Positions 58,077 through 64,000 of a stretch of 64,000 nt of DNA are shown one piece after another (position 1 is the stretch's first letter; each line of letters begins with the position of its first letter). The stretch spans positions 1 to 64,000 of the forward strand of contig DHAE01000007.1 of the NCBI GenBank assembly GCA_002397315.1, read 5' to 3'. Made by a program: the position numbers and the translations under genes. Source of the DNA: Comamonadaceae bacterium UBA4962. GTDB taxonomy: Bacteria > Pseudomonadota > Gammaproteobacteria > Burkholderiales > Burkholderiaceae_C. The notes beneath the pieces were generated by a model. It was not told the DNA's origin. It made no database searches and was given only the letters and a program-made list of their open reading frames with translations.

Positions 58077-58454
58077 TCACCACTCCCCGCATTCCATCCG
58101 TATCGCCACTTCGCAGTCGTCGAAGATTTCGAGCTTGGCGATCTTCACGCGCACGCCGAGCACGCCGGGCAGCTGCATCAGCCGGCGCGTGAGCTTGCCG
58201 ATCAGGCTCTCCAGCAGGTTCACGTGCTCGGCCGTGCATTCGTCGATGATGATCTGGCGCACCTTGCGGTAGTCCAGCACGTGGCCGATGTCGTCGTCGT
58301 GCGGCAGCAGCGGCTGGCGGCCCTGGTTCAGTTCGGCATCGACCTGGATGGGCTGGGGCGCGGTCTTCTCGTGGTCGAGGATGCCCAGGTTGGCGTCGAA
58401 GCGCAAACCGGTGAGCGTGAGGATCTGGAGGCCGCCGTCGGGGTGGTTGGGCAT
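58077..58454 (-). CDS. folB: dihydroneopterin aldolase FolB
   Basis: 125 residues. It converts dihydroneopterin to 6-hydroxymethyl-dihydropterin and glycolaldehyde in folate synthesis. TLTGLRFDANLGILDHEKTA holds the substrate-binding glutamate segment, LDYRKVRQIIIDECTAEHVN and LLESLIGKL the remaining core, and VRVKIAKLEIFDDCEVAI the catalytic lysine strand. It follows the pteridine-reductase-like SDR gene on the same strand after 60 bases. Confidence 0.93.
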   Translation of the reverse strand: MPNHPDGGLQILTLTGLRFDANLGILDHEKTAPQPIQVDAELNQGRQPLLPHDDDIGHVLDYRKVRQIIIDECTAEHVNLLESLIGKLTRRLMQLPGVLGVRVKIAKLEIFDDCEVAIRMECGEW

Positions 58455-58514
58455 GGTGGCTGGAAGAAAAAAGCGATGAATGAATGAAGGAGGGGGGGGC
58501 CTGCGCGCCGCGCC

Positions 58515-59336
58515 TCACATGAGCGAGAAGTCGCGCTCGAAGCGCATCAGGTGCTGGCCACCGTCGACCAGCAGCGTGGTGCCGGTGATCGAGCGGTTCT
58601 CCAGCGCGAAGCGCACGGCCGCGGCCACGTCCTCGGGGGTGGAGGAGCGGCCCAGGGGGCTTTGCCGGTGCAGTTCGCGGAATTTCTCGTCGGACAGCAT
58701 GTGGCTCGTGAGCGTGAGGCCGGGCGCGACGCCCACCACGCGCACGCGCGGTGCCAGCGCCTGGGCGAGCAGGGTGGTGGCCGATTCGAGCGCCGCCTTG
58801 GAGAGCGTGTAGCTCAGGAAATCGGGATTCGGGTTCCAGAGCTTCTGGTCGAGCAGGTTCACGACCACGCCCTGCAGAGGGCGGGCGCCGGCCTCTGCGC
58901 CGGCTGCTGCCGCGGTATCGGCCCCCGTGCCGCTGCGCGCGGCGAGGTGCGCGTGCAGCGCCTGCGCCAGCAGGATCGGCGCGGCGGTGTTGCTGCGCAG
59001 GTGCTTTTCGAGGGCCGCGAAGCCGAAGCTTGCCGCGTCGTCGTGCTCGAAGAGCGAGGCGCTGTTGACCACGGCATCCACCGCGCCGAGTTCCGCGGCC
59101 ACGCGCGGCAGCAGCGCGCGCACGGCGGCTTCGTCGTGGAAATCGGCATCGAAGGCAGCACTGCCCGGCGTGCGCGCGGCGCAGTCGGCGGCCGTGCGCA
59201 GCGCGTCTTCGCGCGAGCCGCGGTAATGCACGGCCACACGCCAGCCCGCGGCGGCGAGCGCCAGGGCGATCTCGCGGCCGAGGCGCCGGGCGGCGCCGGT
59301 GACCAATACGGTACGGGGGAAAGCGGAAGAGGGCAT
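58515..59336 (-). CDS. SDR-family oxidoreductase, pteridine-reductase/FolM-like
   Basis: 273 residues. Rossmann motif VLVTGAARRLGREIALAL: the ARRLG loop after TGxx is typical of pteridine reductases and FolM, which prefer NADPH. VVNSASLFEHD (NAG-like motif), catalytic YTLSKAALES (YxxxK) and PGLT follow. Placement beside folB supports a role in reducing dihydropterins or dihydrofolate. The segment at about 130-145 carries an Ala/Gly-rich insert (GADTAAAAGAEAGA). ATG 59336 overlaps head-to-head with the methyltransferase start region. Confidence 0.85.
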   Translation of the reverse strand: MPSSAFPRTVLVTGAARRLGREIALALAAAGWRVAVHYRGSREDALRTAADCAARTPGSAAFDADFHDEAAVRALLPRVAAELGAVDAVVNSASLFEHDDAASFGFAALEKHLRSNTAAPILLAQALHAHLAARSGTGADTAAAAGAEAGARPLQGVVVNLLDQKLWNPNPDFLSYTLSKAALESATTLLAQALAPRVRVVGVAPGLTLTSHMLSDEKFRELHRQSPLGRSSTPEDVAAAVRFALENRSITGTTLLVDGGQHLMRFERDFSLM

Positions 59337-59340
59337 GGGG

Positions 59341-59346
59341 GACAAT
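59341..59346 (+). promoter_or_regulatory. -10-like hexamer 6 nt before the methyltransferase GTG
   Basis: GACAAT, six bases (CGGGCC), then GTG 59353. Read on the other strand the same site gives GATTGT five bases from the SDR start at 59336, so one short AT-rich element may serve both divergent genes. Confidence 0.4.
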
Positions 59347-59352
59347 CGGGCC

Positions 59353-60483
59353 GTGACGACGACAGAACAGCACCCCAGTTTATCGAGCGCCCTGGCCCGG
59401 CGCATCGCCGATGCTATCGCCGAGGCCGGCGGCTGGATCGGTTTCGACCGGTTCATGGAATGGGCCCTCTACACGCCCGGCCTGGGCTACTACGCCAACG
59501 CGCTGCCGAAATTCGGCACCCTGCCGCAGTCGGGCAGCGACTTCGTGACCGCGCCGGAACTCTCGCCCGTGTTCGGCCAGGCCCTGGCACGGCAGGTGCA
59601 GGACGCGCTGGACGCCACGGGCACGCACGACGTGTGGGAATTCGGCGCCGGCTCCGGCGCACTCGCCGCGCAACTGCTGGAGGCGCTCGACGACCGCGTG
59701 CGGCGCTACACCATCGTGGACCTGTCGGGCAGCCTGCGCGAGCGCCAGCGCGAGCGGCTCGCGCCCTGGGGCGACCGCGTGCAGTGGGCCCAGGCCCTGC
59801 CCGAACGCATCGAGGGCGTGGTGGTGGGCAACGAGGTGCTCGATGCCATGCCGGTGCAACTGCTGGCCCGCCACGGCGGCGCGCACAGCGGCACGTGGCA
59901 CGAGCGCGGCGTGGTCGTGGAGCCCGGTGACGGCGCCGAACCCCGCTTCGCCTGGCAAGACCGCCCCACGGCGCTGCGCCCGCCCGCCGAGCCCGAAGGC
60001 CCGCAGGACTACCTCACCGAGATCCACGCCCAGGGCGAGGGCTTCCTGCGCATGCTGGGGCAGCGCCTGGCGCGCGGCGCGGCCTTCCTGATCGATTACG
60101 GCTTCCCCGAGGCCGAGTACTACCACCCGCAGCGCCACATGGGCACGCTGGTGTGCCACCGGGCCCACCAGGTCGATTCCGACCCGCTTTCCGACGTGGG
60201 GGCGAAGGACATCACCGCGCACGTCAATTTCACCGCCATGGCCCTGGCCGCGCAGGAGGCGGGGCTGGACGTGCTGGGCTACACCACGCAGGCGCACTTC
60301 CTCATCAACTGCGGCCTGCTGTCGCTGCTGGAGCCGCTGCCGCAGGCGCAGCGCGCGCAGGCCGCCAAGCTCATGATGGAGCACGAGATGGGCGAACTCT
60401 TCAAGGTGCTGGCGGTGGGCGCGGGCGTGCCGGCCTGGACGCCGATCGGCTTCGCGCGCGGGGACCGCACGCATCGGCTGTAG
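59353..60483 (+). CDS. MidA/NDUFAF7-type SAM-dependent methyltransferase
   Basis: 376 residues from GTG 59353. The family methylates protein arginine (NDUFAF7 acts on respiratory complex I in mitochondria); bacterial targets are unknown. GWIGFDRFMEWALYTPGLGY, GSDFVTAPELSPVFGQALA, the SAM loop WEFGAGSGALAAQLL, VVGNEVLDAMPVQLL and FLIDYGFPEAEYYHPQRHMG are all characteristic. ATG 59335 is an alternative start six codons upstream; the GTG is preferred because of the -10-like hexamer just before it. A hairpin follows at 60551. Confidence 0.9.
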   Translation: MTTTEQHPSLSSALARRIADAIAEAGGWIGFDRFMEWALYTPGLGYYANALPKFGTLPQSGSDFVTAPELSPVFGQALARQVQDALDATGTHDVWEFGAGSGALAAQLLEALDDRVRRYTIVDLSGSLRERQRERLAPWGDRVQWAQALPERIEGVVVGNEVLDAMPVQLLARHGGAHSGTWHERGVVVEPGDGAEPRFAWQDRPTALRPPAEPEGPQDYLTEIHAQGEGFLRMLGQRLARGAAFLIDYGFPEAEYYHPQRHMGTLVCHRAHQVDSDPLSDVGAKDITAHVNFTAMALAAQEAGLDVLGYTTQAHFLINCGLLSLLEPLPQAQRAQAAKLMMEHEMGELFKVLAVGAGVPAWTPIGFARGDRTHRL

Positions 60484-60550
60484 CGCGGCGCAGGCCCGGC
60501 TGGAAGCGCCCGGCACGCCCCGCTGCGGCATGCGCACGAGTCGCCTGCAA

Positions 60551-60578
60551 GGGCGGTGGCACGCCATTACCACCGCCC
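60551..60578 (+). terminator. hairpin downstream of the methyltransferase gene
   Basis: GGGCGGTGG (60551-60559) and CCACCGCCC (60570-60578) form a perfect nine-pair stem with a ten-base loop, followed by GTGTTCCTTCT. The T tract is broken, so termination efficiency is uncertain. Confidence 0.5.
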
Positions 60579-60670
60579 GTGTTCCTTCTGGCGGAAACTA
60601 TGGGGGCTGAGGGGGCGGGGCGCCCATGCACGGCCCACGCCTGCGGGCGCTCTGCGCCTACACTCGCGGG

Positions 60671-60865
60671 ATGCTGCGCTGGCTGATCGTCGTCTTCCTC
60701 GCCCTGGTCCTGCTCCAGGGCCTGGCGCCGTTCCTGCGGCGCCTCGGCGTGGGGCGCCTGCCGGGGGACTTCCAGTTCCGCCTTCTGGGGCGCGAGTGGA
60801 ACATCCCGCTGGCCAGCACGCTGTTGCTGAGCGCCGCCGCCAGCCTGATCGCCAAGTGGCTGTGA
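60671..60865 (+). CDS. DUF2905 family small membrane protein
   Basis: 64 residues: an N-terminal helix (MLRWLIVVFLALVLLQGLAP), the conserved middle GRLPGDFQFRLLGREWNIPL and a second helix to the end (STLLLSAAASLIAKWL). The GDF/IPL pattern with two helices is the DUF2905 family; function unknown. No Shine-Dalgarno; TACACT lies six bases before ATG (60659-60664), again suggesting a leaderless transcript. Confidence 0.88.
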   Translation: MLRWLIVVFLALVLLQGLAPFLRRLGVGRLPGDFQFRLLGREWNIPLASTLLLSAAASLIAKWL

Positions 60866-60993
60866 ATGGCAAAGGGACGTCACCTGCACGGCGCCGTTCC
60901 CCGGCACAGTACCTGCATGGGGTTCCGGCAGCCCAGTTCCACTTTCCTTCCCTCTCCCTCCCTTCGTTGCCCATTCCCCACCCGGTTGCACCC

Positions 60994-61911
60994 ATGACCT
61001 GCCGCCTCACCCGACTGCTGGCGCTCGCCGCAGCCTCTTTCGCCCTTTCCGCTCCCGCCCCCGCATCCGCGCAGGCCCCCGCCGACACGATGGCCCGCAT
61101 CCAGCAGACGCGCGCGATCACCCTCGGCGTGCGCGAGTCGGCCTGGCCGTTCTCCTTCGTGGATGCCCAGAACGGCGGCAAGGCCGCGGGCTATTCCGTC
61201 GATCTGTGCCTCGCGGTCGTCGAGGAGATCAAGAGCGCGCTCAAGCTCAAGGACCTGGACGTCAAGTACCGCACGGTGAGCGCTTCCGAGCGCATTCCGA
61301 AGCTGGAGTCCGGCGAGATCGACCTCGAATGCGGCTCCACCACCAACACCAAGGCGCGGCAGGAGCGCGTGGCCTTCGGCCCCACCATGTTCGTCGCGGG
61401 CATCCGGGTGCTGGTGCCCATGGGCACCAAGGCGGATTCGGTCCAGGATCTCGCGGGCAAGACCGTGGCCGTGAGCAAGGGCTCCACCTCCGAGAAGCTG
61501 CTGGCGCAGCTCACCGTGAGCGAGGTGAAGGCCACGGTGAAGGTGTTCGACAACAACGACGAGGCGTTCAAGGCCCTGCGCGCCGGCACGGTGAAGGCCT
61601 TCGCGCAGGACGATTCGCTGCTGCTCGGCCTCTCCGCGCGCAACAAGGCGCAGGACGCCCTGGCGCTCGGCAACTTCGTGCTCTCGGTGGAACCCTACGC
61701 GATCATGGCGCGCAAGAACGACACCGCGCTCATGGCCGTGGTGGACCGCACGCTCGGCCGGCTCTACGCCAGCCGCGACATCGACCCCATCTACCGCAAG
61801 TGGTTCGTGACCGATCAGCTCTCCATTCCGGTGGGCCGCCTCACGCGCGAGAGCTTCAGCCGGCCGAACAAGGAAGCCGGCGTGGCGATGATGCTGGGTT
61901 ATTCGCTCTGA
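60994..61911 (+). CDS. amino-acid ABC transporter periplasmic binding protein (GltI-like)
   Basis: 305 residues. Signal peptide with cleavage near ASA-QAP (residue ~26). Type II periplasmic fold: RAITLGVRESAWPFSFVD, GYSVDLCLAVVEEI, DLECGSTTNTKARQERVAFG, GKTVAVSKGSTSEKLL and DRTLGRLYASRDIDPIYRKWF. It is closest in pattern to glutamate/aspartate receptors (GltI). No permease or ATPase genes are adjacent, so it is an orphan receptor here or works with a distant transporter. Confidence 0.9.
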   Translation: MTCRLTRLLALAAASFALSAPAPASAQAPADTMARIQQTRAITLGVRESAWPFSFVDAQNGGKAAGYSVDLCLAVVEEIKSALKLKDLDVKYRTVSASERIPKLESGEIDLECGSTTNTKARQERVAFGPTMFVAGIRVLVPMGTKADSVQDLAGKTVAVSKGSTSEKLLAQLTVSEVKATVKVFDNNDEAFKALRAGTVKAFAQDDSLLLGLSARNKAQDALALGNFVLSVEPYAIMARKNDTALMAVVDRTLGRLYASRDIDPIYRKWFVTDQLSIPVGRLTRESFSRPNKEAGVAMMLGYSL

Positions 61912-61918
61912 CTTCCGC

Positions 61919-62620
61919 TCACGAACTCATCGGCAGCATCCCGTCGCGCAGCATCCCGACGCCCAGCTCGTACACGCCGTCCCACACGATCTGCACGCCC
62001 AGGCACAGCAGGATGAACGCCGACAACCGCAGGAAGATCACCGAACCGGCCTCGCCGAGCGGCTTGAGCAGTTGCTGCGCATAGCGGAAGGCGAAGTACA
62101 GCAGCACGGCGACGGACAGCAGCGCCAGCACGCCGCCTCCCATGCGCGCCAGTGACAGCGACAGCCGCGCGTCGGCCAGCGACACACCGACGGTGATGGC
62201 CGCCGCGATCGAGCCGGGCCCGCAACTCACCGGGAAGGTGAGCGGGTAGAACGCCTGGCGCCGCGCCATGTCGGGCGTGAAGCTCTCGGCCAGTTCGGTG
62301 CGGCTGTCCACCGTGGCCTGCGTGGCCGTCAGCAATCGCCAGGCCGTCGCCGCCACGATCATGCCGCCCCCCACGCGCACGATGGGCAGCGAGATGCCGA
62401 AGAACTCCAGCACGTAGGAGCCGACCAGCATCGCCCCCAGCAGCAGCCAGAACATGTTGCGCGCGATGCGGCGCGCCAGCAGCGCGCGCGTGGCCGGCGA
62501 TGCCCCCTCGGTCAGGCCGAGGAAGATGGGCGCCGTGGCGGCCGGGTTCACGATCGGCAGCAGCGCGGCCACCACGAAGAGAAAGCTCTTGCCGAAGGCG
62601 CCCAGAAGTTCAAGTGTCAC
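61919..62620 (-). CDS. MarC family integral membrane protein
   Basis: 233 residues from GTG 62620, with six helices. Typical motifs: LLPIVNPAATAPIFLGLTEG in the first repeat, FGISLPIVRVGGGMIVAATA and the second-repeat motif YPLTFPVSCGPGSIAAAITVG. The two-fold internal repeat is characteristic of MarC/YhgN, whose transported substrate is not established. CAGGA precedes the GTG by six bases. Convergent with the amino-acid receptor gene, only seven bases apart. Confidence 0.93.
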   Translation of the reverse strand: MTLELLGAFGKSFLFVVAALLPIVNPAATAPIFLGLTEGASPATRALLARRIARNMFWLLLGAMLVGSYVLEFFGISLPIVRVGGGMIVAATAWRLLTATQATVDSRTELAESFTPDMARRQAFYPLTFPVSCGPGSIAAAITVGVSLADARLSLSLARMGGGVLALLSVAVLLYFAFRYAQQLLKPLGEAGSVIFLRLSAFILLCLGVQIVWDGVYELGVGMLRDGMLPMSS

Positions 62621-62874
62621 GGCGTTCCTGTGGATTCAGATGGGGGGCGTTGGGGCGACGATCTCAAGCATGCGCCTTCGAAGATAACACCTGGGCGGGG
62701 TGTCACTGGCCATACCAGCACGGCGGAGCGCCCCGTGCTTGCGCCATCGGATGGCCGGCGCTGCCGGCCTACACGCCGGGCCGCCGGGATGCGTCCATAC
62801 TCTGACCTCGACATGCACCGCGCGCCAGGTTCCGTGGCGGCGCGGCGCCTTTTTTCCGAGCGACCGAGGTGGCG

Positions 62875-63810
62875 ATGAGAGCTTGTATCGACATTGGGGG
62901 AACGAAGATCGCGGTGGCGCTGGCGCCCGCGGGGACCGACCGGGCCGCGCTGGTGGCGCGCCGCAGCGAGCCGACCGTGAAGGAGGGCGCGCCCGATGCG
63001 CTGGCGCGCCAGGCGCTGCGCATGGTGGATGCGGCCTGCGCCGAGGTGGGCATCACCCGCGAAGACCTGCAGTCGACCGGCGTGGCGAGCTGCGGCCCCT
63101 TCCTGCTGCAGGACGGCATGGTCGAGGTGTCCACGCCCAACATCTGCGGCGGGCTGCCCGGCGCCGACCGCAGCCTGCTGCCCAACGACTGGACGCGCAT
63201 TCCCCTGCAGGCGCCGCTGGCCGAGGTGCTGCAGAACGTGAACGTGCAGAACGATGCCGTGGCCGCCCTCGTGGCCGAGCGCCGCTGGGGCGCTTTGCAG
63301 GGGCTGGACCACTGCGCCTACGTCACCTGGAGCACGGGCGTCGGCGTGGGCCTGTGCGTGGACGGCAGGGTGCTGCGCGGCAAGAACGGCAATGCGGGCC
63401 ATGCGGGGCACAGCTTTTCCAGCGATGGTCCGCAGGACGCCACCTGCGGCTGCGGCAACGTGGCCGACGTGGAATCGCTGGTCGCGGGCAACGCGATTCC
63501 CCGGCGCTGGGGCCGCGACGCCGGCACGCTGATCGGCGATGCGCGCGCGGGCGATGCCGAGGCGCTGGAGGCCGTGGAGCAGATGTGCCGCGTGCTCGGG
63601 CGCATGCTCTACAACCTCGTCGTGATGCTGGATCTGCAGCGCATCAGCGTGGGGGGCAGCGTGTTCCTGCACCACCAGGAATTCCTGCTGCCCCGTCTGC
63701 AGGCCCAGGTGTCGGGCCACCTGCCCGCGCTCACCGGCGGCGTGCAGCTCGTGCCCGCGGGGCTGGGCCATCAGGTCGGGGATTACGCGGCGCTGGCCAT
63801 GGCCGGTTGA
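62875..63810 (+). CDS. ROK-family sugar kinase
   Basis: 311 residues from ATG 62875. ATP site ACIDIGGTKIAVALAP; NDAVAALVAERRWGAL with the catalytic aspartate; WSTGVGVGLCVDGRVLRG; and the ROK signature region GNAGHAGHSFSSDGP...CGCGNVADVES, which supplies the zinc-binding His and Cys residues. The usual third Cys (GCxE) is replaced by ADVES. Family members phosphorylate glucose, fructose, mannose or N-acetyl sugars; no adjacent pathway gene identifies the substrate. GAGGTGG precedes the ATG. Confidence 0.9.
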   Translation: MRACIDIGGTKIAVALAPAGTDRAALVARRSEPTVKEGAPDALARQALRMVDAACAEVGITREDLQSTGVASCGPFLLQDGMVEVSTPNICGGLPGADRSLLPNDWTRIPLQAPLAEVLQNVNVQNDAVAALVAERRWGALQGLDHCAYVTWSTGVGVGLCVDGRVLRGKNGNAGHAGHSFSSDGPQDATCGCGNVADVESLVAGNAIPRRWGRDAGTLIGDARAGDAEALEAVEQMCRVLGRMLYNLVVMLDLQRISVGGSVFLHHQEFLLPRLQAQVSGHLPALTGGVQLVPAGLGHQVGDYAALAMAG

Positions 63811-63913
63811 CGAGGGCGGGGGCGGCCGGTAGCGGCCGGTAGCGGCCGCGCAGTACCCGGTGGCGGGCGGCGTGGCTGCGAGGGTGCACTAAGGAAGATG
63901 GCAGGCCGTGGCG

Positions 63914-64000
63914 TCAGGAAGCGCCGGCGCCCGAGTGGGCCACCGTGACCCCATAGAGCGCCAGCATCCCCACGACGTGTCCGATGGCGACGCCGGGCTC
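63914..64000 (-). CDS. C-terminal fragment of an unidentified protein
   Basis: An open frame on the minus strand enters from the right edge and ends at TCA 63914. The 28 visible residues include a hydrophobic run (AIGHVVGMLALYGVTVAHSG), perhaps a membrane helix. Too short to identify. A small tandem repeat (GCGGCCGGTA) lies downstream near 63822-63848. Confidence 0.4.
   Translation of the reverse strand, partial: EPGVAIGHVVGMLALYGVTVAHSGAGAS

Overview
The window looks like chromosomal DNA of a high-GC betaproteobacterium of the Comamonadaceae, most likely the Acidovorax/Paracidovorax group. This rests on very high GC with strong third-position G/C, on the gene set (XrtH exosortase, CstA plus YbdD, a Bug-type solute receptor, FruB-FruK-FruA), and on GC-rich intergenic repeats of a kind I associate with that family. 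No rRNA, tRNA, CRISPR array, insertion sequence or prophage module was seen. Genes are dense, and most very long antisense open frames are GC artefacts.

Layout: (1) 1-6.1 kb: end of an EAL protein, a pseudouridine synthase, a hybrid sensor kinase and htpG with a clean terminator. (2) 6.1-17.1 kb: an exosortase H (XrtH) pair, an outer-membrane porin, a hybrid kinase with Hpt, a 1220-residue secreted repeat protein ending in an IPTLxxWG sorting signal (the expected XrtH substrate type), then an OmpR-type regulator. (3) 17.2-20.6 kb: a phosphoesterase, a Ser/Thr kinase fused to a universal-stress domain, and SrkA, in one operon. (4) 20.9-26 kb: ohrR-ohr with a readable promoter/operator, 3-hydroxybutyryl-CoA dehydrogenase, an ABC-2 exporter, purT. 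(5) 26.1-32.8 kb: a fructose PTS operon with a divergent LacI-type regulator and two matching operators. (6) 33-44.2 kb: a diguanylate cyclase, AMP nucleosidase, DbpA, a GntR/receptor/amidohydrolase cluster, a CDF transporter, dtd, phoH-ybeY and ruvA. (7) 44.3-49.6 kb: a secreted lysyl-endopeptidase-like lipoprotein lying between ruvA and ruvB, then three tandem tail-collar (microcystin-dependent-protein type) genes. (8) 49.7-64 kb: a D-threonine-aldolase-like enzyme, a histidine phosphatase, ttcA, a NarL-type two-component pair beside cstA-ybdD, folB with a pteridine-reductase-like SDR, a MidA-type methyltransferase, an amino-acid receptor, a MarC protein and a ROK sugar kinase.

The strongest biological threads are the XrtH/IPTL-CTERM surface-protein system with its flanking signalling genes; the kinase-Usp/phosphoesterase/SrkA operon; the interrupted ruvA-ruvB locus; the tandem collar-protein trio; and a recurring arrangement in which a -10-like hexamer sits 6-7 bases before the start codon of genes that lack a Shine-Dalgarno sequence, suggesting several leaderless transcripts. 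An inverted pair of an ~85 bp dispersed repeat (9.1 kb and 42.0 kb) is also present.
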